From NCBI GenBank assembly GCA_947652605.1, contig OX393579.1, positions 17,443,674 through 17,507,673 on the forward strand: a DNA stretch of 64,000 nt, read 5' to 3'. Position numbers and translations under genes: made by a program. This DNA comes from Elmis aenea (lineage: Eukaryota > Arthropoda > Insecta > Coleoptera > Elmidae). The notes beneath the pieces were generated by a model. That model ran no database searches. It was given only the letters and a program-made list of their open reading frames with translations, and was not told the DNA's origin. Below are positions 49,091 to 60,045 of the stretch, one piece after another (positions within the stretch are counted from its first letter, which is position 1; each line of letters opens with the position of its first letter).

Positions 49091-49804
49091 AAAAGACATC
49101 GTCCTGTCACAATGCTTTTGATTCAGACGGCGGCAGCATTAGGAATTATCTTCGACGCATTTGAGCTACAAATTAACTTCACGGAAGACTATTGCATTCA
49201 GTGATGCAAACACTTTCCTAGCATTTAAAACATTTCATAAAGTCTACGAAACAATTGTCGAAGGAGAAGCGAATGTTCCATGTACAATACTGCATTGGAA
49301 ATGTTGTAGCTTTTCGTGGTTTAATAATAACAAAACATTGTGTCAGTGATTTCTCCTAAATTGGACTATCGCCAATAATATAAGATATAAGTAATTGAAC
49401 AAGTTAAACACTAATGTAAGATAGATTATAACCTAACGTTACCCAAAAAATCCTTTAAAGCTTATTCAATATCAGCCAAAAATACCGAATTGTTATATTT
49501 TTATTTGCACCTTAGGTATATTAACCCTTTCAGCCCGAAGACCGTATATTTCCGCAATAAAATTTTGTGACCAACTGCCGAAGGCCGTGTTTTTTCGAAC
49601 TTATTATATTTAGACGACGAACACCGTACGCGTCCGTTTGATAGATTAAAATACGTTTATTAGGCTCTATAGATTCGTGTAAAATCGTTTAAACTCGCGT
49701 GCATATCAGTGCATTAGTCAGTCTCAGTTTTAACGTGTTTATTGTGCTTATAGTTGATTTTATTTTAAAATACAAAGGTAATTATAATATTTTATTTAAC
49801 AGTT

Positions 49805-49930
49805 TAGTAAAATTCCAACGGAAGAAGGAAGTAAACAAAAAGTTAGGAGATGCGTTGTTTGTAGTAAGCATGATAAAAGAAAAGAAACGTCGTATTATTG
49901 CAAGGATTGCAATGCTCCTCTTTGCATAAT
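49805..49930 (+). pseudogene. piggyBac C-terminal Cys-rich domain relic
   Basis: In a frame other than the longest one the plus strand reads PTEEGSKQKVRRCVVCSKHD and then ETSYYCKDCNAPLCI. That is the C-x2-C ... C-x2-C-x4-C zinc-binding pattern which follows the catalytic core in piggyBac transposases and recognises the ends. It is followed by the direct duplication, which cuts the last Cys/His pair. Confidence 0.8.
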
Positions 49931-50291
49931 TCCTGTTTCGAAATTTATCATTGTAAACGCAATTACTAACAAACATATTTAATTATAATTTTTTGAAAAT
50001 AAACAGAAAAAATTGAATATGTATTTTGATTTCTAACAGTGTTGATCATTACGTATAATATTCGAGTAGTGAGACCGCGGAACGTAGTTTGCCGAAGACA
50101 ATTTGATAATTTCCTGTTTCGAAATTTATCATTGTAAACGTAATTACTAACAAACATTTTTGATTACAATTTTTTGAAAATAAACAGATAAAATTGAATA
50201 TGCGTTTTTATTTCTAACAGTGTTGATAATTACGTATAATATTCGAGTAGTGAGACCGAGGAACGTATTTTGCCGAAGACAATTTGGTACA
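49931..50291 (+). repeat. 181-bp tandem duplication inside piggyBac element 4
   Basis: Two nearly identical units (from CCTGTTTCGAAATTTATC to GCCGAAGACAATTTG) lie head to tail. They start at about 49928 and 50109. The units begin within the end of the Cys-rich coding remnant. Confidence 0.9.
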
Positions 50292-50595
50292 ATGACGAAG
50301 GCCGTACGATTCCGCAAACGTCTAAAATAGCCCGGCATACGGGCATTTCTAATAAAAAAGTAGTCAGGGCTGAAAGGGTTAAAGAAAGAGTCAATTAACA
50401 TTTATCTAAGAGACCTAACAGCAGGTGAAGACACTGAATACTCCCTGTGGAAAAGCACCAAAAAATTGGAAAGACCTATAGCACAGTGCCGCCATTAAGA
50501 AAACCCGACGGACAGTGAGCAAGAGATAACAAAAAATCTGAGATATTTGCAGATTATCTTGAAAACATATTCAAACCCAATGAAATGCATTCTAA

Positions 50596-52220
50596 CCCTT
50601 GTCAGGCGGCATAGGTACAATTGTAACTTTTTAGTTTTTAAATTGCAATAACTTTTTTTCTGGAAACCGTAGAGGGCTAAAATTTTGTGACATCTCTACA
50701 TTTTTGATCTATGTACATAGATTATAAGATGAGCTAAATTTCAGAAAAATATTTCCTCTCTTTCGAGATAAGGGGTCAAGTGGTTTTTCCATCCATAACA
50801 GGCGGTATAGGTACAATTGTACCTTGGTATATTTTGTATGAAATTTTGGGAGAAAAAATATTTTTTTTTAGAGTATTTTACTTTTAAAAATAGTAAGAAA
50901 TAGTTGATTTACATTTATTTATAAAAGAAAATTTTAGAACATTTTTTAATTCATTTTCTTCACAAGTAATGCTACGTCCATCTTTGTTACTGAGTGTTCA
51001 TCGCAAACAGGTTTCACGCAAACTACGCAGGACTTCCTAGTCTTACGTTGTTTCCGATTCGGTTCTCGGCAGACATAACAACTGCCAACGAGAGGTGAGG
51101 ATCCGCGACTATCATGAGGTACTTGAGGACCTGCTGCCTCTGGTGCTACTACAATCCGTCGTCCAAGCGCCATTTCTACTGCACATCGAAGAAAATGGTT
51201 TTTCATCGACATCCGGTTTGTACCACGAGCTTCGATTGAAGGCACATAACTGATTTTCCCAATCTTTCAGGAACTTTCTTTGTTGATCGTTGGCCCTGAG
51301 CCGTTGGTTGTGTTCTCTATAGATGATGCAGCATGCTAACCCAGTGACGTCAAATATGTAATAGAAAAATGCTAGAGGCCAACGCAATGTTCTTCGTTTC
51401 ACAGTGTACTCGCCTAACATTTTGTCCATAACATCAACTCCGCCTTTGGAATTGTTATAATGGTTTATCATTTCTGGCTTGGGTGCTTGTGTCCCATCGA
51501 CTTCTCCCGTCATTTGCATGATTGATGAAAGCACGATTGATTTATTCTTCTTTGTCACACATGAACAGATTGTTGCATCACGATTTTAGGCAAAATTGGT
51601 CGAATTTACAGGCCATTTTTGGCAGGTTGCTTGACATAAATCTCCTGTTTTTTCTCACTGTACCCACCTCTTTGTCGTATGATGTTACGAGATCTTGTTT
51701 GTGTACTTAGCAGTGGATCACTATGCTATTGAGTTTCATCCTTAGCAGTCCAAATGTCACCCACACTTTGAAATACAGGCTCATCCTCAACGCTTTCCTC
51801 TTGTCGTATTCTTTTTCCTGGTCTATGACCATTTCTTGCGCGATGTCTGACTTTTCGTCAGCTGAAATCCGCTGGTGGTACATAGTTTTCGTCATCAGAT
51901 GCAACATATGATTCTTTCTCATATTCTGAATCAGATTCTTCAAACACTGAATGTGTATCAAAAGTCTACTTATGTTGTGATAACAACGCAAATATTCAGC
52001 ATCTTTTTGCAGGTGCCCGTTATAGAATCAAAACAATCTAAGTAGTGTTGAAATAAGCAAAATATCACAAAATATGACTTAAACAATGTGTAGATATTAA
52101 ATATTATCCATTTGCCTTATAAAAAATTTTATTTATTAAGAATTTTCATACAAAATATATGAAGGTACAATTGTACCTTTGCCGCCTGTTACATTGTAAA
52201 ATTATGCCGCCTGACGAGGG
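50596..52220 (-). mobile_element. piggyBac-like element 3 with CTAA target duplication
   Basis: The tips CCCTTGTCAGGCGGCATA and TATGCCGCCTGACGAGGG-type right end are inverted copies with one mismatch. The four bases outside are CTAA on both sides (50592-50595, 52221-52224), not TTAA. The unit CAGGCGGYAWAGGTACAATT, which continues into a palindrome, appears at 50605, 50799 and inverted at 52187, with a degenerate fourth copy at 52212. It contains a two-part transposase relic on the minus strand. Confidence 0.93.
50946..52000 (-). pseudogene. piggyBac transposase with central deletion
   Basis: The N-terminal part (about 52000-51640) reads as an acidic region in more than one frame, down to TRSRNIIRQRGG. 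The catalytic core with the three Asp residues is then absent. The open frame 51112-51558 begins in the post-catalytic region, with INHYNNSKGGVDVMDKMLGE and RRTLRWPLAFFYYIFD. After a frameshift, 50946-51245 carries the C-terminal zinc domain (SCYVCREPN, SCVVCVKPVCDEHS). Thus the protein lacks catalysis but its end-binding domain is largely readable. The element around it is 1.6 kb instead of the usual 2.3-2.5 kb. Confidence 0.88.
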
Positions 52221-52565
52221 CTAATAATCTAAAACAGGAACTGGTGAATCAGAAAAATGAAGCAATACTACCAGCCACCCCAAAAGAGGTTGCAAACGAA
52301 ATCAAAAGCAACCTCAGTCCCAAAAAAGCGCCAGGTTTTGACCTGATTACAGGCGAAATCGTAAAGCAACTACCGAGGAAAGGCATTGTAATGTTAACCT
52401 ATCTAATTAATGCAGCCTTTAGAATAAAACCTGTCCCAAGTGTATGAAAGGTAGCAGAAGTTATAATGCTGCAAAAACCAGGCAAGGCACCTAATGGGAT
52501 TAATTCATATAGTATCCAAATTATTCAAGAAACTATTCCTAAAAATCAAATTTTTAGCGTAACGA

Positions 52566-52896
52566 AAGCAGCACAATTGAAAGTTTTATTACTGATGCTA
52601 GCACAATAGGTATATTGGTTTCTAAATATTGAACAAATTACTTGTTGCGAAGGGACTATCATGTCTACATGCCTCATAAAATTAAATATTTAGCTTAATC
52701 AAGACAGCAACCGAAAATGTTATCAACACACGTTAGCACAACTTACTTGATTAAAAAAGTTCAATATTGAATGTGATTGAGACGAGGATATGACACGTTT
52801 TACAAACCGCGGAAAATTCTAAATATAAAACTTGCATATACTGCATTTTTCAATTAGGTACACTTATATAATTTTATATTTATATTCTAAAAAAAC
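52566..52896. other. AT-rich spacer, nothing recognised
   Basis: No motif found. Confidence 0.4.
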
Positions 52897-53168
52897 TTTT
52901 GTGCGATCGTACTAGAAACAGCTGTTTGACGGACGCGTTAAGTACTGCATTACCGGCCCCATCCTTAGCAACGGCCGTAAAAGTTACTTTTCAGGCCGTT
53001 ACCCTTAGCAACGACCGAAAAGTAACTTTTACGGCTGTAGCTAAGAAGAGGGCTGGTAATGCAGTACATACGCCGTCATCTGTCAGTGACAGAATGTCAC
53101 GTAGTTTCTAACCTAAAATTTTGAAAATTACTAAAAATTTAAATTGTTTTTAATTCGATCGCACAAAA
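52897..53168. mobile_element. MITE with TTTTGTGCGATCG ends and GC-rich core palindrome
   Basis: TTTTGTGCGATCG (52897) pairs with CGATCGCACAAAA (53168). The core 52942-53067 is a strong hairpin (GTACTGCATTACCGGCCC to GGGCTGGTAATGCAGTAC) with inner TTAGCAACGGCCGTAAAAG repeats. The open frame at 52899-53111 is arm sequence. Confidence 0.8.
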
Positions 53169-53174
53169 AATGTA

Positions 53175-53292
53175 ATATGCACCTCGGCCAAAACGTACTT
53201 TTTCGGCCTTGCCTGTTTACTGGCCTCGACTACGTCTCGGCCAGCAAGCCAGACGCGGCCGAAAAAGTTACACTTTTTGGCCTTGATACATA
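53175..53292. repeat. GC-rich hairpin with CGGCC motifs
   Basis: CTCGGCCAAAACGTACTTTTTC pairs with the GAAAAAGTTACACTTTTTGGCC side, around the centre CTCGACTACGTCTCGGCC. It abuts the preceding MITE and may be a separate element. Confidence 0.6.
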
Positions 53293-53339
53293 AATAACTA
53301 TTTTTAATAGGGGAAAAGATTTCATAACTTTATTAAATA

Positions 53340-53892
53340 AAGGGTGTTGCATGACCAACCGGCCAAACCTAAGGAGCATATTCCTTGAGTCAATTTAAGC
53401 AAAAAATGTTATATAAAACATAGTCCAAAACTCGATGGTTATCGAGTTATAAACCTTTAAAGTTTATTAAAAAAAGGTCAATTTTAACATAAAAAAGTTT
53501 CATACTCAAAAACGTTAATTTTAGGCCTATACGACCTTTCACATTTTATAAAGAACATTTAAAGATGAATCCAAAAATGGAATAATATACAGGGTGTTGT
53601 ATTTAAAATAACTAGTTTGGTTGCCATAGCAAATAAACCGTAAAAAACAAAACAAAATCGAGTATAGCGTTGCATCTTTTATACAAAACATTTTGTTGTT
53701 AAATCAATATTTTAGAAGTAAAAGCGGTATTTCATGTTTTTTATGTTGAGATTGACCTTTTTTTATAAAGGTTAAGGGTCTATAACTCAATAACCATTGA
53801 GTTTTGGACTATGGTTTATATAACATTTTTTGCTTAAATTGACTCAAGGAATATGCTCCTTAAGTTTGGCCGTTTGGGCATGCAACACCCTG
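53340..53892. mobile_element. Palindromic MITE, Tc1/mariner-type, 553 bp
   Basis: The left AGGGTGTTGCATGACC and right GGGCATGCAACACCCTG are inverted copies. The arms continue for about 230 bp, with a CAGGGTGTTGTATTT stretch near the middle (53591). TA flanks both ends; the first base on the left has mutated from C to A. Confidence 0.85.
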
Positions 53893-54031
53893 TATATACC
53901 GGTAAGAAATTATGAGTTCGTCCGTTCACAATTTGCAATATTACGAGTTGAAGTTATCAAAAATTCCTTTTTGAAATTTAATGTTTTAGCAATAAACCAT
54001 AATTTTCAAATATTCAAAATATTCCTTACGT

Positions 54032-54437
54032 CAGTGGTTCTCAAGAGCTTAACATGTGGGGTGCGACCCTTAGAGAAGGCGAAACATCCAAAGAGGGAAA
54101 AGACTAATTACTTAAACAATAAAAATAATAAAATAAAATACATTCTAGAAATGACAGCATTCACATATGACGGTTTTTAGTGAGCCCTATAGCGAGTGTA
54201 CCGGATTTCAATGTTTATATGTTAAGGTTTGCTTTAGCAAAATCAAAAACTAACAAAAATAATCATTTTAAAAATAATACACAGTTAAAGGACGGTTGAG
54301 AAAGAAACAAATAGAGTGTTTTGGCCAAACAAAAGGATTGCCAGAGAAGCGCAAAACTAATTAAAGTTAAAAAGGGGGCGCAATAAAACTTGATACGGAG
54401 AAGGGGGCCACATACACAAAAAGATTAAGAAACACTG
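54032..54437. mobile_element. hAT-like MITE, degraded target duplication
   Basis: CAGTGGTTCTCAAGAGC and TTAAGAAACACTG are imperfect inverted tips of hAT type, with GTGGGGTGCGACCC just inside the left. The outside bases do not form an exact 8-bp pair. Confidence 0.65.
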
Positions 54438-54719
54438 ACTTAACGACTTACGTGATAATAAGATAATACGTGATAAGTTTTACTTTACTGTAGACAAATT
54501 AATTAGTTTTTTTATAAAACTACACTTTTTTGAAAATCTTCAAGCACTGCTTTGTTTTGGGCAGTTTTGAATAACCTATAACATTTTGTATAGTTAAACA
54601 ATTTTTAAAATAATATAAGGCAATTTAAAGGAAAATGCAGAGTGTAGCAGTGAAAAATCTGAATTAAAAATGATTTATATTTTAGCAAAAAAAAAAGCTT
54701 TCAATATAATATCACAAAT
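54438..54719. other. AT-rich spacer, nothing recognised
   Basis: No motif found. Confidence 0.35.
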
Positions 54720-54722
54720 TTA

Positions 54723-55063
54723 AGTTGCGTTCACATAGAAAAGTATTGCATTGTATTGTAGCAATAAATTGTATTGTAACGTGCCTGCAAAAGAAGCGTT
54801 CACATTGATGTATTGTAGTGTTTGTACACTAATGGGGATTACCACGCGCTTACGCAGGGTTAATCCGTAGATCACTGTGATTGGTTCTAGTTATGGGGTT
54901 ATTGCAAGAAGCTTGGACCTTGCGATCTGATACCACGCCGCTTACAATGCAATTCCTCTACTTTGCTTATGTGGACGAGTGGACGCTATCTATCATTTGA
55001 TATTCGTATACTTGACTACTTACGCTACAATACAATACAATACTTTTATATGTGAACGCAGCT
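54723..55063. mobile_element. PIF/Harbinger-like MITE
   Basis: The ends AGTTGCGTTCACATAGAAAA and TATATGTGAACGCAGCT form an imperfect repeat of about 40 bp with ATTGTATTGTAGC inside. TTA is duplicated on both sides (54720-54722, 55064-55066), the 3-bp target of PIF/Harbinger elements. There is no transposase. Confidence 0.85.
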
Positions 55064-55066
55064 TTA

Positions 55067-56049
55067 CAGTATTGCAAAATTTTTCTATTGAAAATTATAA
55101 ATAGTTCTTGTTAAAATATATATTATATTTTTTTACAATCTTTTTATCACACAATCTATATTTAAAAAAGGAATAAGTGCTTTTTCCATTTAAATGTTAA
55201 ATTAAATTTTTAATTATTAGGTAGGTATTTATGTACAATCGTATGCCAAGAAATTCGTTTGCACATTTTTCCAGCATAAATACACGATTCAAGAACCGCT
55301 ACAGAAGCCCTAGTTCACCCAGTATATATAATTCGTTTTAGGTTCAATAAATCACTGGCTTCATTAAATTGATTTGTTGAAATGGTTTCTAGTAAAGCTT
55401 CAATTTAAACTCTCAATCTATTTTTACGAATTCAGATGGGAATGAATGAATGCTATCGTTAAATTGACTATCCCCTTCGATTTCATATCTACGCTTAAAG
55501 GTTCCCAGAAACTTGATAAGACGACTATCTGTCTGAAACATCTTAAAGGCGATTAAAAGCGGATACTGACTGACAAACTGCGGAACCGTTACGTAACTAC
55601 ACAAACTTACGATAAAATAGGTTTGGTGTAGACAGATCATGTCTGGAAGACGTATTTACCTGTGCCTCTCTTGGCATATTCGCTTGAGTTCAACCAAATT
55701 AGAAGATGAATAACACATTTTGGGAAAAACTAAATATGTGGTTTATAATCTAAGTGACGAGGCTTTACTGATATGCTATGAAAATTTTTAAGCAGGCTGC
55801 TAGAGTTCATAAGTACTGATATAATCTTTGTAGTTTATTAATCTTTCCTGACTCGCTGTTAAAATACTAAATTTGCAGAAATTCTATGAAGAAGGAAAAA
55901 TATTGCTTTAAAAAATTAAACTATTTGTAGCTTTAGTTTTGAACATTAGGTTTGAGTAAAAATACTAGTTCAACATTTTCGTTTCAGTCAAAGATTAATA
56001 TCGCTGGCTTAAGATTGATGGATTTACATTTTAAATTAACATTTCACAA
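55067..56049. other. Spacer with one unassigned open frame
   Basis: The minus-strand frame 55413-55640 is somewhat GC-richer than its flanks and reads protein-like (QTDSRLIKFLGTFKRRYEIE). I recognise no family and see no supporting gene structure, so I do not call a gene. Confidence 0.35.
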
Positions 56050-56395
56050 CTAATTATTTCTGTAGCTGCGTGTTATTAACTTGTAGTTTGTTATCATGAT
56101 GTGTTCGGCGTTTGCAATATTGAGATACAGTCCGTATTCTTCGCTTTTTGTGTTTACTATCTCGACTGGTTGTTGAAGACCTTCCGATGAGTCAGCTACT
56201 AGGACTACATCATCTGCATATTGGACGTTATTGGTTGTTATATTGTTCACCATTATACCACGATCTATCTGAGACCGTATACAAGTTAAATAATAACGTT
56301 TAAAAAAACACATCCTTGTTGAGCACCACACATACAAGTGTCTAATCTACTCATCTGTTTCATCTGTTAATTTACCCTTCACTCTCATACTGTTT
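56050..56395 (-). pseudogene. Reverse transcriptase fragment of a second non-LTR family
   Basis: The minus strand begins with QQGCVF, a stop and TLLFNLY (the RQGCVLSPLLFNLY block), then shifts frame. It continues with VQYADDVVLVADSSEGLQQP and EEYGLYLNIANAEHIMI. YADD is the catalytic box. The motif set differs from the PQG/FADD type at 4447, so a different clade is represented. It is truncated on both sides. Confidence 0.85.
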
Positions 56396-57769
56396 AATTT
56401 CAGTACAGTTTATTATTCGTAAGTCCTTACCATCCACGCCTGTTTCTCGAGTTTCTTAAGTCATATTACGACATCTAAAAGAGTCAACTATACTAAAATA
56501 CTGTTAAAAATTTAAAACCGTTAATGTTTATTTATAACACAAGACGCCAGAGCCAATAAACTGACAAGAAATTTGTTAGCGTGAAGTATTGTCCAATTTG
56601 TTGTGATTTTTTAATAAAATAAAATAATATTGTAAACCAGACATTGATTTTGTTGGAAGTACAAAGAAAACAAATACAAAAACCTCTTTTTCGAGACACT
56701 AATGTTAGTTTTGTACATCAAATAACTTCATGGGGCAATACAAATAAAGAGTGCATCATGAAAAAGCGTTACAAAACTTTACTTCAAAGAATTTCAGACG
56801 CTCATTTTGTTTTCTTACGTTCAGACTCACTCAGATGTTTCAGTCGACTTTCAAATAGTTGCTAATTGGCGAAAAAGGTACACATTAAAACTGTATAAAC
56901 ACTAAATATTTTATTAGTTTGCTATATAAGAGCAATCCTTAACGCATTGTAGTTTTATTAGTTTATAAACTTATTTTTTTATGTATCGCTAGTGATTTAA
57001 ACGTCTGCTCGGATAATTAAAGGTATTTTTATTGATTTTTCTATTAAAGTCATATTTCCAAATTAGTGAATCAATTTTTTGTTGTTGCAAATTTATGACA
57101 TATTTTACCAAAGCTAATAAAAGCTTTTTTTTTTTACACAGTTATTGCAACTTGTCGAAATGTTGATGGCTTGTGACAGTTACACAGACTTATGTTTAAA
57201 TGCTTTTTTGCTATAAAGAAGCTGTACACTAAGCTTCTTTTAGAATAAGTTTTTTAAGTAGTACCTACATTGTCTATGAAAATGTAAAAAAAAGTGTAAT
57301 AAAAATACAAAATGATGGTGCTTTATTTCTAGCTGAGTTTTTTTTAAATTCACCCCTTTTAGATTCTACTTCAATAAATTTGCCTCAATTTTTCCAAATT
57401 TGTAGCTCTTAACCTTTATGTCAATAACCGAAATTCAATGACCGGATACCCGAGTTTCCACCTAGAGCATTTTTATAACAAAAATGTAAGCATGTGTCAA
57501 CTTGATATTTAAATAAATTTAGAATTTAAGCGGATATTAATTTTGTTACAAAATTAATTGTGTTTATTCAAAAACTATGAAAAGTAACAAATTGAAAATA
57601 CATAAAAGAAAAACGACTACAATAAATGTTTAAATTGTCATATTTTAATCCAGGCACAAATCTATTCTCCCGGATGTCTTCTTTCTGGATAACGTGTCGC
57701 ATAAATACTGCTCGCCAATAAGCAATTTCTATATCTTCTAGTACAAAAATCACATCGACTAGTTCGACT
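56396..57769. other. AT-rich spacer, nothing recognised
   Basis: The open frame at 56644-56865 has no recognisable motif. Confidence 0.4.
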
Positions 57770-58673
57770 TTTTCGAAATTCATTTTGACAATTTTCGGTC
57801 TTCTTTTATCACAAAATAGAGAGAAAGTACTCTTGCAGTCAGTATTAATTTGAAGGACTTTTAGAAGTATTGTAAAATACAAATCACTTTCGAAGCCTTT
57901 CAGTTTTTTTTTGTCCGTACGGCGATAGTTTTTTAACTTTTTTTAAAAATTCGGAATAAAAACCGTTTTACGTTTCGATATAAGAAAACTTATTCAAATG
58001 TCCAATTAACACTTGCTTACATTTTCGCATTTGTTTTGCATCAGCGCGGCCTACTTCGGTGCATAAAAATGCAATTAAATGGCTACTCTTCTGAAAAGTA
58101 TAGAATATCTCACAACTGCGGGGTTTAGACATAGGACAACCCCTATAAATATTAAGGAGGAGAAAAACATCTATCGAATAGCGAAATAAAATAAGGGTAG
58201 TTACATTTCAAAAAATGAGTTATGTCACTTTGAAGTTTGGAAAGTTTGGCATTCTTTTGTGTATCACTAAATTTAAATTTTTCATTATTAAAATGTTGCT
58301 CCCTAACTGGACTAACATTATTGCTAAAACTTATTTCTTAACTTCAAAAAACGAGGTCGCAACGATTTTTTAAAGTTAAGCCTGCTTATGTAAGATTTTT
58401 CGGGAAAAAAAATATAAGTTGGCAACACTGACAAAATGAAAAAGTGAACAGACATTTATGTAGAGGTTGAGACATCCGGAGACGTAAAAATATACGGGGT
58501 GTTCCATTTAAAAAAATCTTAGTTTTTGTTATAGCGCAAAAATGGGACACCCTGTATAGCTGAAAATAATTTTAAAACATAGATCTTTTCAAAACAATAA
58601 TTTTATGTATTAAAGTTTTTTTTCTCCTACGGGCGGGACGCTAGGAAGCCCGACGGACTGTTGCAGGGCCCTG
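57770..58673. mobile_element. Truncated second copy of the 47020-48341 palindromic MITE
   Basis: From about 57770 the text follows 47470-48341 (for example GCATCAGCGCGGCCTACTTC) to the same end, GCAGGGCCCTG. The left arm outside the central third is absent. The open frame 57568-57882 overlaps its start and is not a gene. Confidence 0.85.
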
Positions 58674-60045
58674 TGTATTAGTGTGTTTAATCGATAATTG
58701 TTCATACATTTTTCTACAGGTGGTTACCCGGGTACCCGGTTATTGAGAATGACTGTAAATTTTGATGTACAAAATTTTTTAGTTCCAAGAAAAACATAAA
58801 TAAAATCAAAGTTCAGTTTAAAAAAAGTAAAATCGTGACGATCTGGGAGGTTTAAAAAAAATCACTAAAAAATTACCAAAACTGCTTAGGTAGGTACCCG
58901 CGTACCCGGTTATTGACATAATTTCCAAGTTGTGCCTCAAATTTGGGGCACCGTGCATGCGAAAGATCATAAACAACTTTACACGTTTTGCACCCAATTA
59001 TAGATTGTAAACTACTGCACCAAAGTCCACTAATTTGAATATGTTGTGGATCTTGTAATATTCTAAGGGTAAAGGGTTAGGATGACCTTGTAGTTGTTTT
59101 AATGACTGCGCTTTATTCCTAAAACCAGTCAGTTATAATGGCGTGTGCTTTGAAGGTGTCGAATCATCTCATTGAGTTAACATGCTTCACTAATAATAGC
59201 AGCATCATCTGAGTTGATAACTAGAGCTGTTGGATCTCGAACCACACATTAAAGGTCTCTGGGATGTCATCAGCTTTAATAACCTAAAATTAGTCAATCA
59301 ACAGTTTGGAGAAATTGTAGTTAAGCTAATCGTGCTTTACTGGTTTTAGTATTAAACAAGTTATAGTTCAATATCGTGTTAAGCTTGCCCATGTCACTTT
59401 GATACTGTAATATCTAATATCTATAAACTACTTACTATATTGCAGATATTTGCAATTTGCATGCGGATGATAAGGTCCAGAATATAACCTTCTTTCCTAC
59501 CAAAAGATTGTTACAACCAGGGATTGGTAGTCGGACTTGGAGTCGAAAGTCGGGTCGAAGCTTTTTTGAGGAATCGGGAGTCAAAAAAACTGTCTACTCT
59601 TGATTCTTAGATTCAGTTTTTATCAAGGATGAGAACAGAATAAACACGAACACAAATTAACGATATTAACCGAAGCCCGAAAACACTAACAAGTGTTTAA
59701 AATACAAATTTTCATTATTGGTGCAGCTTCATATTTTGCTTTGCTTTCTGTGATTATCAAACAACTAAAAAAAATCTTATAATGTGTTTGGTTGGAGTGA
59801 GACTCGACTTTAAGAGAAGTTGAAAACCCTTTAAATATTTTTTGAAAATTAAAGCTTTGCAACTTATTGTTAGATTAAAAAAGTAATGGGGTTAAAAAGT
59901 TTTGTCTGAGACGCCTTACACATACCTATATGGAGTTCTTAAAAAAGAAATTGTACGCATTTGTTATAAAAGAGGTAAAAATTAATGACTCCCACCTCTA
60001 GATTCTAGAACTATATGTGTAATAGGTAAGAACATCTATAATGCA
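58674..60045. other. Spacer with a short direct repeat and an unpaired hAT-like end
   Basis: TACCCGGGTACCCGGTTATTGA (58726) recurs with one or two changes at about 58895. CAGGGATTGGTAGTC at 59518 resembles a hAT end, and GACTCCCACCTCTAG near 59988 could be its decayed partner, without a target duplication. Confidence 0.45.

Larger units (their letters stand above)
49525..50378 (+). mobile_element. piggyBac-like element 4, short
   Basis: TTAA flanks both ends (49521-49524, 50379-50382). The tips CCCTTTCAGCCC and GGGCTGAAAGGG are perfect inverted copies for 12 bp. A motif like CGAAGGCCGTAYRNTTCCGC appears about four times (49535, 49578, 49617, 50295). The only coding remnant is the Cys-rich end of a transposase (49805-49930). 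The rest is a 181-bp tandem duplication. Confidence 0.93.
50383..52565 (+). pseudogene. Jockey-like reverse transcriptase relic split by piggyBac element 3
   Basis: Before the insertion the plus strand reads IYLRDLTAGEDTEYSLWKST, the linker between endonuclease and RT. After it come LSPKKAPGFDLITGEIVKQL and a further block with KVAEVIMLQKPGKAPNG, the first RT blocks of Jockey-type ORF2. Then SKLFKKLFLKI appears in a shifted frame with the RPISLLP part deleted, and the match ends near 52565. The catalytic FADD block is absent. The left boundary coincides with the TTAA of piggyBac element 4. Confidence 0.88.

Noticed and set aside
59518..60002. hAT element with CAGGGATTGG end
   Set aside because: Right end too decayed and no 8-bp duplication.
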